This document shows, piece after piece, positions 1 to 6,044 of a stretch of 6,044 nucleotides of DNA (positions within the stretch are counted from its first letter, which is position 1; the number at the start of each line of letters is the position of its first letter). The notes under the pieces are model-generated. The model did no database searches. It was given only the letters and a program-made list of their open reading frames with translations, and had not been told where the DNA came from. The stretch is from Wocania_A sp964021735 (GTDB lineage Bacteria > Bacteroidota > Bacteroidia > Flavobacteriales > Flavobacteriaceae): the NCBI RefSeq assembly GCF_964021735.1, contig NZ_CAXIBN010000187.1, positions 1-6,044 on the forward strand, written 5' to 3'. The position numbers were made by a program, and so were the translations under genes.

Positions 1-417
1 TTTGATATTAAAGATTGGTTATTTGAAGGTTTCGTTTTGCGAGAAAAAGAGTTTAGACAAAAAGCTTCAGAACACGATTGGTCGCAATATCAAGACAACT
101 ATGTCGCGTTAACTTGTAGTACAGATGCCATTATTCCTGCTTGGGCGTTTATGCTGTTAAGTATTCATTTAGAACCTTTTACTAAAAAAACTATTATCGG
201 CAACCTTGAATCTTTAGAAACTTCTATTTATCAAGATGTTATAAATTCGCTCGATGTTTCAGAATTTACAGATAAGCCCATTATCATTAAAGGCTGCTCA
301 AAAAAACCTGTTCCACAAAACGCTTATATTATGTTGGCAACTAAACTAAAATCTGTTGCTAAATCTATAATGTATGGCGAAGCTTGCTCTTCTGTTCCTT
401 TATTCAAAAAAAAATAA
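1..417 (+). CDS. DUF2480 family protein (5' end outside window)
   Basis: The frame is open from base 1 to a TAA at 415-417, giving 138 residues that begin FDIKDWLFEG; the true start lies upstream of the window. Segments such as HDWSQY, YVALTCSTDAIIP, KGCSKKPVPQNAY and GEACSSVPLFK match my recollection of DUF2480, an uncharacterised cytoplasmic family of roughly 165-170 residues in Bacteroidota, so about 30 N-terminal residues are probably missing. There is no signal peptide or membrane segment in the visible part. Three cysteines, each followed by serine (visible residues 39, 99 and 129), stand out as possible metal or redox ligands; that is inference. The TTG at 37 is not a credible start because coding sequence continues to its left. 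The gene ends in an A9 run (406-414) coding for a Lys-rich tail. An 80-bp gap with its own promoter element separates it from the DUF3078 gene. The function is unknown. Confidence 0.85.
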   Translation, partial: FDIKDWLFEGFVLREKEFRQKASEHDWSQYQDNYVALTCSTDAIIPAWAFMLLSIHLEPFTKKTIIGNLESLETSIYQDVINSLDVSEFTDKPIIIKGCSKKPVPQNAYIMLATKLKSVAKSIMYGEACSSVPLFKKK

Positions 418-421
418 TTTC

Positions 422-429
422 TACTTTTG
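422..429 (+). promoter_or_regulatory. Bacteroidota -7 promoter element upstream of the DUF3078 gene
   Basis: TACTTTTG matches the Bacteroidota sigma-ABfr -7 consensus TAnnTTTG exactly. The upstream element is weak: TTTA at 399-402, with a 19-nt spacer, in place of the usual TTTG/TTG, and it overlaps the end of the DUF2480 gene. The predicted transcription start is near 433-436, giving a leader of about 60 nt before the ATG at 498. No Shine-Dalgarno sequence precedes that ATG, only an A-rich tract, which is normal for the phylum. Confidence 0.5.
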
Positions 430-444
430 CTGTGACCTAAATTC

Positions 445-456
445 ACACTTTAGTGT
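445..456. repeat. Small inverted repeat in the DUF3078 leader
   Basis: ACACT-TT-AGTGT is a perfect 5-bp dyad just downstream of the predicted transcription start. As DNA it could be an operator half-site pair. As RNA it would form only a 4-bp stem with a TTTA loop. No T tract follows, so it is not a terminator. A 12-base dyad can easily arise by chance in AT-rich DNA. Confidence 0.2.
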
Positions 457-497
457 CTTATTACTTGAACAACTAAAAAAAATTAAATCTACTTAAA

Positions 498-1430
498 ATG
501 AAAAAAAACTTATTATTATTTACTTTTTTTATCGGAATAATCTCGATAAACGCACAAACTTTAGAAGAGTTAAAAGCTACGCAAGCTGCTAAAAAAGATT
601 CTATTGCAGCCATTCAAGGACGTGTTAATGCTATTCAAGGACAGATAGATGCTTTGCCCGGTTGGAAAAAAGGAGCTTTTGGTACTATTGGCGGAAGTAT
701 TTCCAGTTTTAAAAATTGGTATGCTCAAGGCACGCCAAACAATAACTCTGGGAACATTGGCTTTACCCTTAATGCTTTTGCGAACTTAAATCAAGATAAA
801 TTCTTTTGGAGAAATGCGGCTAACGTAAATTTAACTTGGGTGAAATTAGATGATAAAGACGACCCAACAGACAGTGATACCTTTAGAGAAGCGACAGACG
901 TATTCAATATTAATTCTTTATACGGACAAAAACTAAGTGAAAAATTCGCCATTTCTGGAATGGGAGAATATAGAACAACCCTTTTAAGCAACTTTAACGA
1001 CCCTGGGTTTTTAGATTTAGGTGTTGGTGCTACTTGGACGCCTGTTAAAGATTTAGTAGTGGTTGTACATCCATTAAACTACAACTTTGTATTTAGCAGT
1101 AATTCAGTTATTGATTTTCAATCGTCGTTAGGAGCAAAAATTCTTGTTGATTATACCAGACAAATTGATGCTGTAAGTTTTAAAACAAACTTATCGATGT
1201 TCCAAAGTTATAAATCTGGAGATTTATCGAACTGGACTTGGACCAACTCTTTTGGATACACCCTATGGAAAATGATTGGTGTTGGGTTTGATTTTGGTTT
1301 AAGACAAAACAAACAAGAGGCTTTTAACTATCAACAAAGTCAACCGGGAAGTGTATCTGCTGCAAGACTTGAAAACACCGACAACAAGTTACAATCTTAC
1401 TGGATGCTAGGGCTTAATTACAAGTTTTAA
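498..1430 (+). CDS. DUF3078 family outer-membrane beta-barrel protein
   Basis: This 310-residue protein has a clear signal peptide: MKKN, a hydrophobic core at residues 5-16, and a likely signal peptidase I cut after SINA (residue 19), leaving a mature N terminus of Gln-Thr. Residues 21-52 are charged, Ala/Gln-rich and likely helical or coiled coil. From about residue 56 the sequence alternates polar and hydrophobic strands rich in aromatics and Gly (for example residues 56-75, 86-117, 173-199 and 243-270). It ends in a strand closing with Tyr-Lys-Phe, typical of BAM-inserted outer-membrane barrels. The pattern, including GGS..SF.NW...G.PNN near residues 65-82, matches what I recall of DUF3078, a Bacteroidota family of unknown function. 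The ATG at 498 is supported by the signal peptide that follows directly. It has its own promoter element and ends before a shared terminator. The barrel assignment is solid; substrate or role is unknown. Confidence 0.88.
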   Translation: MKKNLLLFTFFIGIISINAQTLEELKATQAAKKDSIAAIQGRVNAIQGQIDALPGWKKGAFGTIGGSISSFKNWYAQGTPNNNSGNIGFTLNAFANLNQDKFFWRNAANVNLTWVKLDDKDDPTDSDTFREATDVFNINSLYGQKLSEKFAISGMGEYRTTLLSNFNDPGFLDLGVGATWTPVKDLVVVVHPLNYNFVFSSNSVIDFQSSLGAKILVDYTRQIDAVSFKTNLSMFQSYKSGDLSNWTWTNSFGYTLWKMIGVGFDFGLRQNKQEAFNYQQSQPGSVSAARLENTDNKLQSYWMLGLNYKF

Positions 1431-1453
1431 AAACATAAAAAAATATACTTACT

Positions 1454-1490
1454 AAAAAATGCGTTTCCTTTTTTGAGAAGCGCATTTTTT
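1454..1490. terminator. Bidirectional intrinsic terminator between convergent genes
   Basis: An inverted repeat pairs AAAAAATGCGTTTC (1454-1467) with GAAGCGCATTTTTT (1477-1490). This gives about 14 pairs including one G-T wobble, with a 9-base, T-rich loop region. The stem core TGCG/CGCA is flanked by A6 and T6, so each strand yields a hairpin followed by a U tract. It lies 23 bp after the DUF3078 stop and 4 bp after the PBP stop on the other strand, so it can end both transcripts. Confidence 0.88.
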
Positions 1491-1494
1491 ATAT

Positions 1495-3753
1495 CTATTC
1501 ATTGTCCTCTTTAAATTTTTTCTTTTTATGTTTTCTTCCAAAAAGCCTTTTTAAAAAACCATCCCGTTTTTCTGGATTACAATCTAAATCGTTAATAACC
1601 TCTTGCGAAAAGCTTTCAAAATTACTTTTTGTAATGTCAGCAAAATGAGCATCAGCATTCAACTTCTGATAAAATTTAGCGAAAATTGGTAATGCAGAAT
1701 TAGCACCTTGCCCAATTCCTGTAGATTTGAAGCCAATGCTATGGTTGTCATTCCCAACCCAAGTAACAGTTACCAAGTTTGGAGTGATACCAACAAACCA
1801 CCCATCTTTATTATTTTGCGTGGTACCTGTTTTTCCAGCAATCTTGTTTTTAAGATAGTATGTTGAGCGTAATCTAGAGGCTGTCCCGCTATTAACAGTA
1901 GATTGCATAATTTTTAGTAGCACTTGTCTTGTATAATTACTGTAGGCAGGTGTTTCCATAATCTGTGGTTCAAAACTCGCAATGGTACGCCCTTCTTTAT
2001 CTTCAATTTTGGTAATGGCATACGGCGTTACACCTTTACTATTGTTCACATAACTGGCATAGGCACCTGTAAGTTCTCTTAAATTTATTTCCGCTACGCC
2101 TAAAGCTAACGAAGGTTGTTTAGGAAGTTCTTTGGAGATGCCTAATTTTTCAGCCTGTTCTATCACATTTTCAATACCCACTTTATTTAAAACTTTTACG
2201 GCTATGGTGTTGATTGAATTACTCAAAGCCTTTTCTAAATTATAATTTAAATGTGGATCCTCTTCTTTTCCTCCAGAATTGGTTGGCGTCCAATTATCAA
2301 AATCAGTATAAGTGACTTCTTTCAATGAAAAATAAGTGCACGGTTTCATACCGTTTTCAATAGCCGCCGTATAAACGAAAGGTTTAAAGGTAGAACCAAC
2401 TTGACGTTCGCTTTGCGACACATGGTCGTATTTAAAATACCGATAATCAATACCACCAATATAGGCTTTTATGGCGCCTGTTTGGGGTTCAATAGTAAGC
2501 ATTCCAGTATTTAAAAATTTTAAATAGTACTGTAAACTATCTATGGCCGAAATATTTTGAATGCTATCACCCGTCCAGTTAAACAATTCCGTTTTTCGTT
2601 TTATTGAAAGAGAATCCAATATTTGAACTTCTGTTAATCCTGCTTTTTGATAGGATTTATATTTAGGAAGATTTTTAATAGCAGTTTGAATAATGGTTTT
2701 ATTTGAATTCCACGGTGCTGTTTTTCCAAAAGATTTTTCGTGAATACTTTGTAAATCCGTGAGATGTTCTTGCATTGCTTTTTCTGCAAGGAATTGCATG
2801 GTTGAATCTAATGTAGTATGAACAATCAAACCATCTCTATATAAATCATAAGAGCTCCCATCTGGTTTTTTGATAGAATCCAAAATAGCTGTTAATTCCT
2901 TTTTTACTTGAGCACGAAAATAAGGTGCCAAACCCACATCATGATTAAAGGACTTGTAATCTAAAACGACATTTTTATTTTTAAGAACATCTACAGAATC
3001 TTGCGAAATATAACCATATTTAAGCATTTGCTGAAACACAACATTCCGTCGTGATTGGCTACGTTCTAAATTAATTCTTGGATTGAAATAGGTGGTTGCT
3101 TTTAAAGTACCAACCAAAGTAGCTGCTTCGGAACAGGTTAATTCTGAAGCTGGTTTATTGAAAAATTTTCGCGCAGCACTTTCAATACCATAAGTGTTAT
3201 CCGGAAACGGAACGGTATTAAAATATAACGTTAAGATTTCGTTTTTAGAGTATAGTTCTTCAATACGTTTGGCAATAATTGACTCCTTAAATTTATTGAT
3301 TAGCATACTGAACATGAAATAATCTTTACGCCCAAATAAATTTTTGGCTAATTGAAGCGTAATGGTACTTCCGCCACCAGCTGATTTATCTCGAAGAATA
3401 ATGCTTTTAACAAACACGCGCATTAAGCTCACATTATCGATTCCGTCGTGTTCGTAAAAACGTACATCTTCGGTTGCTATAAGTGCGTCAATTAAGTGTT
3501 GCGGAAAATCTTGAAACTCTAAAGGTTGCCTATCGTAAATATAATATTTACCAATTAAAGCACCGTCTTTATCTAGCACTTGTGTGGCTTGTTCTTGTTT
3601 AATAGAACTCAGTTCGATTGTATTGGGCAGTTTGCCAAAAGCACCCAGATAAATACTGATATACAGGATAACAAAAAAGGCGATAATAGAAGCAAAACCA
3701 ATCAAGCTCCATTTTACCCATTTATTTTTTAACATTTTTGAAATCCACTTCAT
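1495..3753 (-). CDS. Class A penicillin-binding protein (PBP1A-type, bifunctional)
   Basis: This 752-residue inner-membrane enzyme polymerises lipid II into glycan strands and cross-links the peptides. A single membrane anchor spans about residues 14-36 after a short basic N terminus. The GT51 glycosyltransferase domain (about 70-250) shows the catalytic ATEDVRFYEHDG (Glu95), GGSTITLQLAKNLF (127-140), NKFKE (153-157, second Glu157) and the SKNEILTLYFN segment. A linker region (about 290-415) leads to the transpeptidase domain (about 416-700), with nucleophile motif STFK (Ser454, Lys457), SIN (513-515) and KTGTT (641-645). The C terminus is a basic tail (KHKKKK). All catalytic residues are present; GT51 motif 2 has Leu133 where Gln is usual, and RKxxE reads NKFKE. 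A second start at Met7 (3735) is possible. It lies 52 bp behind hflX, probably in one transcript. The family call is certain; the paralogue name (ponA/mrcA/pbp1a) cannot be fixed from sequence alone. Confidence 0.96.
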   Translation of the reverse strand: MKWISKMLKNKWVKWSLIGFASIIAFFVILYISIYLGAFGKLPNTIELSSIKQEQATQVLDKDGALIGKYYIYDRQPLEFQDFPQHLIDALIATEDVRFYEHDGIDNVSLMRVFVKSIILRDKSAGGGSTITLQLAKNLFGRKDYFMFSMLINKFKESIIAKRIEELYSKNEILTLYFNTVPFPDNTYGIESAARKFFNKPASELTCSEAATLVGTLKATTYFNPRINLERSQSRRNVVFQQMLKYGYISQDSVDVLKNKNVVLDYKSFNHDVGLAPYFRAQVKKELTAILDSIKKPDGSSYDLYRDGLIVHTTLDSTMQFLAEKAMQEHLTDLQSIHEKSFGKTAPWNSNKTIIQTAIKNLPKYKSYQKAGLTEVQILDSLSIKRKTELFNWTGDSIQNISAIDSLQYYLKFLNTGMLTIEPQTGAIKAYIGGIDYRYFKYDHVSQSERQVGSTFKPFVYTAAIENGMKPCTYFSLKEVTYTDFDNWTPTNSGGKEEDPHLNYNLEKALSNSINTIAVKVLNKVGIENVIEQAEKLGISKELPKQPSLALGVAEINLRELTGAYASYVNNSKGVTPYAITKIEDKEGRTIASFEPQIMETPAYSNYTRQVLLKIMQSTVNSGTASRLRSTYYLKNKIAGKTGTTQNNKDGWFVGITPNLVTVTWVGNDNHSIGFKSTGIGQGANSALPIFAKFYQKLNADAHFADITKSNFESFSQEVINDLDCNPEKRDGFLKRLFGRKHKKKKFKEDNE

Positions 3754-3805
3754 AATTGGAAATCCCGATACATTATATTTGGAGTATTATTCAAAATAGT
3801 ATATA

Positions 3806-5017
3806 TTAATTATCTTCTTCATAATCGGGGTAAAGAAAATGATTATAAGGAAAACGTGTCACGTGAATTTCTCGAACTTCATCATAAACACGTTTTTTAA
3901 AATCTTCTAAATTCTGTTTATTTAGTGCCGAAATAAACAAGGCGTTATTCCCTACTTTGTTCATCCAAGTTTTTTTCCACTCCTCTAAACTGTAATGTGC
4001 TTCGGTTCTTTCGGCAATTAAATCGGTATCATCAAAAGGTTCAGCCTCGTAAGCATCAATTTTATTAAACACCATAATAGTTGGCTTATCGCCACTTTTA
4101 ATTTCACCTAAAATTTTCTCTACAGAAGCAATATGTTCTTCAAAATTAGGGTGTGAAATATCTACAACGTGAAGTAATAAATCGGCTTCTCTAACCTCAT
4201 CTAAAGTGCTTTTAAAGCTATCAACTAACTGTGTTGGTAGTTTTCTTATAAAACCAACGGTATCACTTAATAAAAAAGGTAAATTTTGAATAACTACTTT
4301 TCTAACGGTAGTATCAAGTGTTGCAAATAGCTTATTTTCAGCAAATACGTCGCTCTTACTAATCACATTCATTAAAGTCGATTTCCCAACGTTGGTATAC
4401 CCAACAAGAGCTACACGTACCATTTTACCACGATTTCCCCGTTGTACCGCCATTTGTTTATCGATAGTTTTTATGCGTTCTTTTAGTAAAGCGATTTTAT
4501 CGCGCACAATACGTCTATCAGTCTCAATTTCAGTCTCTCCAGGCCCACGCATTCCAATACCTCCTTTTTGTCGCTCAAGATGTGTCCACATCCCTCTTAA
4601 TCGAGGCAATAAATATTCACATTGTGCTAATTCTACTTGCGTTCTAGCATAACTTGTTTGGGCGCGTTGTGCAAAAATATCGAGGATTAAATTTGTTCGG
4701 TCTAATACTTTACAGTTAAGAATTTTACTAATATTTCGTTCTTGCGCTGCAGACAATTCGTCATCAAAAATAGCGGTACCGATATCATTCTCTTCAATAA
4801 AAATGCGCACATCTTCCATCTTACCAGTTCCTATAAAGGTTTTAGGATTTGGCATGTCCATTTTTTGAGTAAAGCGTTTTATAGCATATCCACCAGCAGT
4901 AAAGGTTAAAAACTCAAGTTCATCTAAATATTCTTTAGACTTTTCTTCGTTTTGGTCTTTAGTAATAACACCTATTAAAACAGCTCTTTCTAAGTTAAGA
5001 TCTTTCTCTTCTATCAT
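3806..5017 (-). CDS. hflX: GTPase HflX (ribosome-associated)
   Basis: HflX is a GTPase that binds the 50S subunit and, in studied bacteria, splits stalled or hibernating ribosomes after stress. The 403 residues show the family's N-terminal domain (about 10-115), then a helical segment with the family signature RTQVELAQCEYLLPRL and GGIGMRGPGETEIETDRR (125-169). Next comes the Era/Obg-like G domain: G1 GYTNVGKST (206-214), G2 TLDTT (233-237), G3 DTVG (252-255), G4 NKID (318-321) and G5 SAL (363-365). The protein ends about 35 residues after G5, so the C-terminal domain is short. The start is close to forced: an in-frame TAA (5029-5027) lies three codons upstream of the ATG, and the conserved region starts about residue 10. 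No Shine-Dalgarno sequence is visible, and a -7 promoter element ends 5 bases before the ATG. The PBP gene follows after 52 bp, probably co-transcribed. Confidence 0.97.
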   Translation of the reverse strand: MIEEKDLNLERAVLIGVITKDQNEEKSKEYLDELEFLTFTAGGYAIKRFTQKMDMPNPKTFIGTGKMEDVRIFIEENDIGTAIFDDELSAAQERNISKILNCKVLDRTNLILDIFAQRAQTSYARTQVELAQCEYLLPRLRGMWTHLERQKGGIGMRGPGETEIETDRRIVRDKIALLKERIKTIDKQMAVQRGNRGKMVRVALVGYTNVGKSTLMNVISKSDVFAENKLFATLDTTVRKVVIQNLPFLLSDTVGFIRKLPTQLVDSFKSTLDEVREADLLLHVVDISHPNFEEHIASVEKILGEIKSGDKPTIMVFNKIDAYEAEPFDDTDLIAERTEAHYSLEEWKKTWMNKVGNNALFISALNKQNLEDFKKRVYDEVREIHVTRFPYNHFLYPDYEEDN

Positions 5018-5021
5018 ATTG

Positions 5022-5029
5022 CAAAGTTA
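5022..5029 (-). promoter_or_regulatory. -7 promoter element of hflX
   Basis: On the minus strand TAACTTTG matches TAnnTTTG exactly, and it is followed by CAAT and then the hflX ATG at 5017. Because the -7 element normally sits about 4-5 bases before the transcription start, the predicted start falls on or within a few bases of the ATG. No TTTG/TTG -33 element is seen 19-21 bases upstream, so the call rests on the -7 box and its position. Confidence 0.5.
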
Positions 5030-5067
5030 CGTAATTGCTGTGATTTTAATTTTAATATTTTTAACCC

Positions 5068-5075
5068 TATTTTTG
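5068..5075 (+). promoter_or_regulatory. -7 promoter element of the EEP-family gene
   Basis: TATTTTTG is an exact TAnnTTTG match on the plus strand. TTTA at 5045-5048, with a 19-nt spacer, is a degenerate -33 candidate. The predicted transcription start is near 5079-5082, which gives a leader of about 38 nt to the ATG at 5119, or essentially none to the ATG at 5080. It is back-to-back with the hflX promoter, so their -33 regions share the AT-rich DNA around 5043-5055. Confidence 0.5.
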
Positions 5076-5118
5076 ATGTATGACTGACACTTTTGAAGAC
5101 ATTCCCATAAGACATAAT

Positions 5119-6044
5119 ATGCAAACTATTGCCTTTTATAATCTTGAAAATTTATTTGATTTAAACAACAACAAACATACAAACGATAATGATTTTTTAC
5201 CAACATCAGTTAAAAAATGGACACCAAAGCGCTACAATAATAAGCTTAGAAAATTAGGGTTTGCTATTTCGAATATTGGACGAAAGGAAACAGGGAAACA
5301 TCCTGCTATTGTTGGATTATGCGAAGTTGAAAATGCTAAAGTTATTGAAGATTTGTTAGCTTCAAAACATTTAGAAAGCCACAATTATAGTTATGTGCAT
5401 TACGACTCTTTAGACGAACGAGGTATTGATGTGGCTTTACTTTACGATGTTAATATGTTTGAAGTTTCTAATTCTGAAACGTTTACTATTAGCCTAATAG
5501 ATGATGATGGCTTGCCAGATTATACCCGAGATATTTTGTTAGTTTCTGGCTTGCTTGATGGCGAAAAAGTTCATGTTATTGTCAATCATTGGTCATCGAG
5601 ACGAGAAGGCGAAAAAGAAACAGAATTTAAACGGATGGCATCTTCAAATAAAGTAGGCGAAATTATAACCGCTTTACGATTAGAAAATGATAATGCCAAA
5701 ATTATTGTTATTGGCGATTTTAATGACGACCCACATAGTAATAGTATTAAGCAGTTAGTTAACGGTTTTAATTTATTTAACCCAATGGAAACATTGCGTT
5801 CTTTTACACGAGGGACAACAAAACATAATAGGCAATGGAACTTATTTGATCAAGTTTTGATTTCGACAAACTTTTTTAAAACCTCTGATAATTTCTTTGA
5901 ATATTATACTGCCAATATTTTTGATGAAGATTTTTTAAAACTTTTTAATGGCAAGTTTAAAGGCTCTCCTTTTAGAACTTATATTGGTAAAAGATATCAA
6001 GGTGGTTATAGCGATCATTTTCCTGTGTATGTTGTTTTAAAGAA
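5119..6044 (+). CDS. Endonuclease/exonuclease/phosphatase family protein (3' end outside window)
   Basis: The frame is open to the window edge, giving 308 residues from the ATG at 5119. The EEP (DNase I-like) fold is a metal-dependent phosphoesterase family; members cut nucleic acids or phosphorylated small molecules and the substrate here is unknown. Counting from 5119, motifs in order are FYNLENLFD (6-14), the metal-binding Glu69 in CEVEN, DERGIDVALLY (99-109), NHWSSR with catalytic His157 (156-161), GDFNDDP with Asp200 and Asn202 (199-205), WNLFDQVLIS (240-249) and the C-terminal SDHFPV with Asp299-His300 (298-303). Since SDH normally sits at the very end of the fold, only a few residues are probably missing. 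No signal peptide is visible, so it is likely cytoplasmic. An in-frame ATG at 5080 would add 13 residues; I prefer 5119 because it leaves a normal leader after the -7 element, but this is not settled. It is transcribed divergently from hflX. Confidence 0.92.
   Translation, partial: MQTIAFYNLENLFDLNNNKHTNDNDFLPTSVKKWTPKRYNNKLRKLGFAISNIGRKETGKHPAIVGLCEVENAKVIEDLLASKHLESHNYSYVHYDSLDERGIDVALLYDVNMFEVSNSETFTISLIDDDGLPDYTRDILLVSGLLDGEKVHVIVNHWSSRREGEKETEFKRMASSNKVGEIITALRLENDNAKIIVIGDFNDDPHSNSIKQLVNGFNLFNPMETLRSFTRGTTKHNRQWNLFDQVLISTNFFKTSDNFFEYYTANIFDEDFLKLFNGKFKGSPFRTYIGKRYQGGYSDHFPVYVVLK

Noticed and set aside
37..39. TTG as the start of the DUF2480 gene
   Set aside because: Coding sequence typical of the family continues to the left to base 1, so the real start lies outside the window.
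406..414. A9 run at the end of the DUF2480 gene as a programmed slippage site
   Set aside because: It lies in the last three sense codons, just before the stop, so slippage would alter only the extreme C terminus; there is no stimulating structure and long A runs are common here.
791..991. Minus-strand 66-residue open frame inside the DUF3078 gene
   Set aside because: It lies wholly within a well-supported gene on the other strand, has no recognisable family features and no promoter; it is a shadow frame.
1454..1490. Hairpin as a repeat element or small RNA
   Set aside because: Its position between two convergent stops, the A and T tracts on both sides and the single stem are fully explained by a bidirectional terminator.
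3754..3805. Possible separate promoter for the PBP gene (TATTTTG on the minus strand)
   Set aside because: It is one base short of the TAnnTTTG pattern and has no -33 partner; in such AT-rich DNA it is not convincing.
4392..4652. Plus-strand 86-residue open frame inside hflX
   Set aside because: It is antisense to the most conserved part of HflX (signature region and G1), so its openness follows from the conserved codons; its composition is Arg/Ser/Cys/Pro-rich and implausible.

Overview
The window reads as an AT-rich chromosomal segment from a member of the Bacteroidota, most likely family Flavobacteriaceae. Three things point there. First, two genes encode families essentially confined to that phylum (DUF2480 and DUF3078). 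Second, starts lack Shine-Dalgarno sequences and have A-rich upstream regions. Third, there are three good matches to the Bacteroidota -7 promoter element TAnnTTTG.

Layout from left to right. Bases 1-417 hold the 3' part of a DUF2480 gene (+), cut by the window edge. A short intergenic stretch follows with a -7 promoter element and a small dyad. Bases 498-1430 encode a secreted DUF3078 outer-membrane beta-barrel protein (+). A strong hairpin at 1454-1490, with A and T tracts on either side, lies between convergent genes and can terminate transcription from both directions. On the minus strand come a bifunctional class A penicillin-binding protein (3753 to 1495) and, upstream of it, the ribosome-associated GTPase HflX (5017 to 3806). 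The 52-bp gap between them and the lack of a recognisable promoter or terminator there suggest co-transcription. Bases 5018-5118 form a divergent promoter region. The last gene (+, from 5119 or 5080) encodes an endonuclease/exonuclease/phosphatase (EEP) family enzyme. It runs off the right edge, probably within a few codons of its stop.

Functionally this is a housekeeping neighbourhood: cell-wall synthesis (PBP), ribosome rescue or stress recovery (HflX), an envelope protein of unknown role (DUF3078), a metal-dependent phosphoesterase (EEP) and an uncharacterised conserved protein (DUF2480). I see no mobile element, CRISPR array, tRNA, rRNA, phage gene or defence system, and no gene-free stretch longer than about 100 bp. 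I did not find a convincing undescribed system. The points most worth a second look are the three Cys-Ser motifs in the DUF2480 protein, the divergent hflX/EEP promoters whose geometry implies leaderless or nearly leaderless mRNA, and motif substitutions in the glycosyltransferase domain of the PBP.
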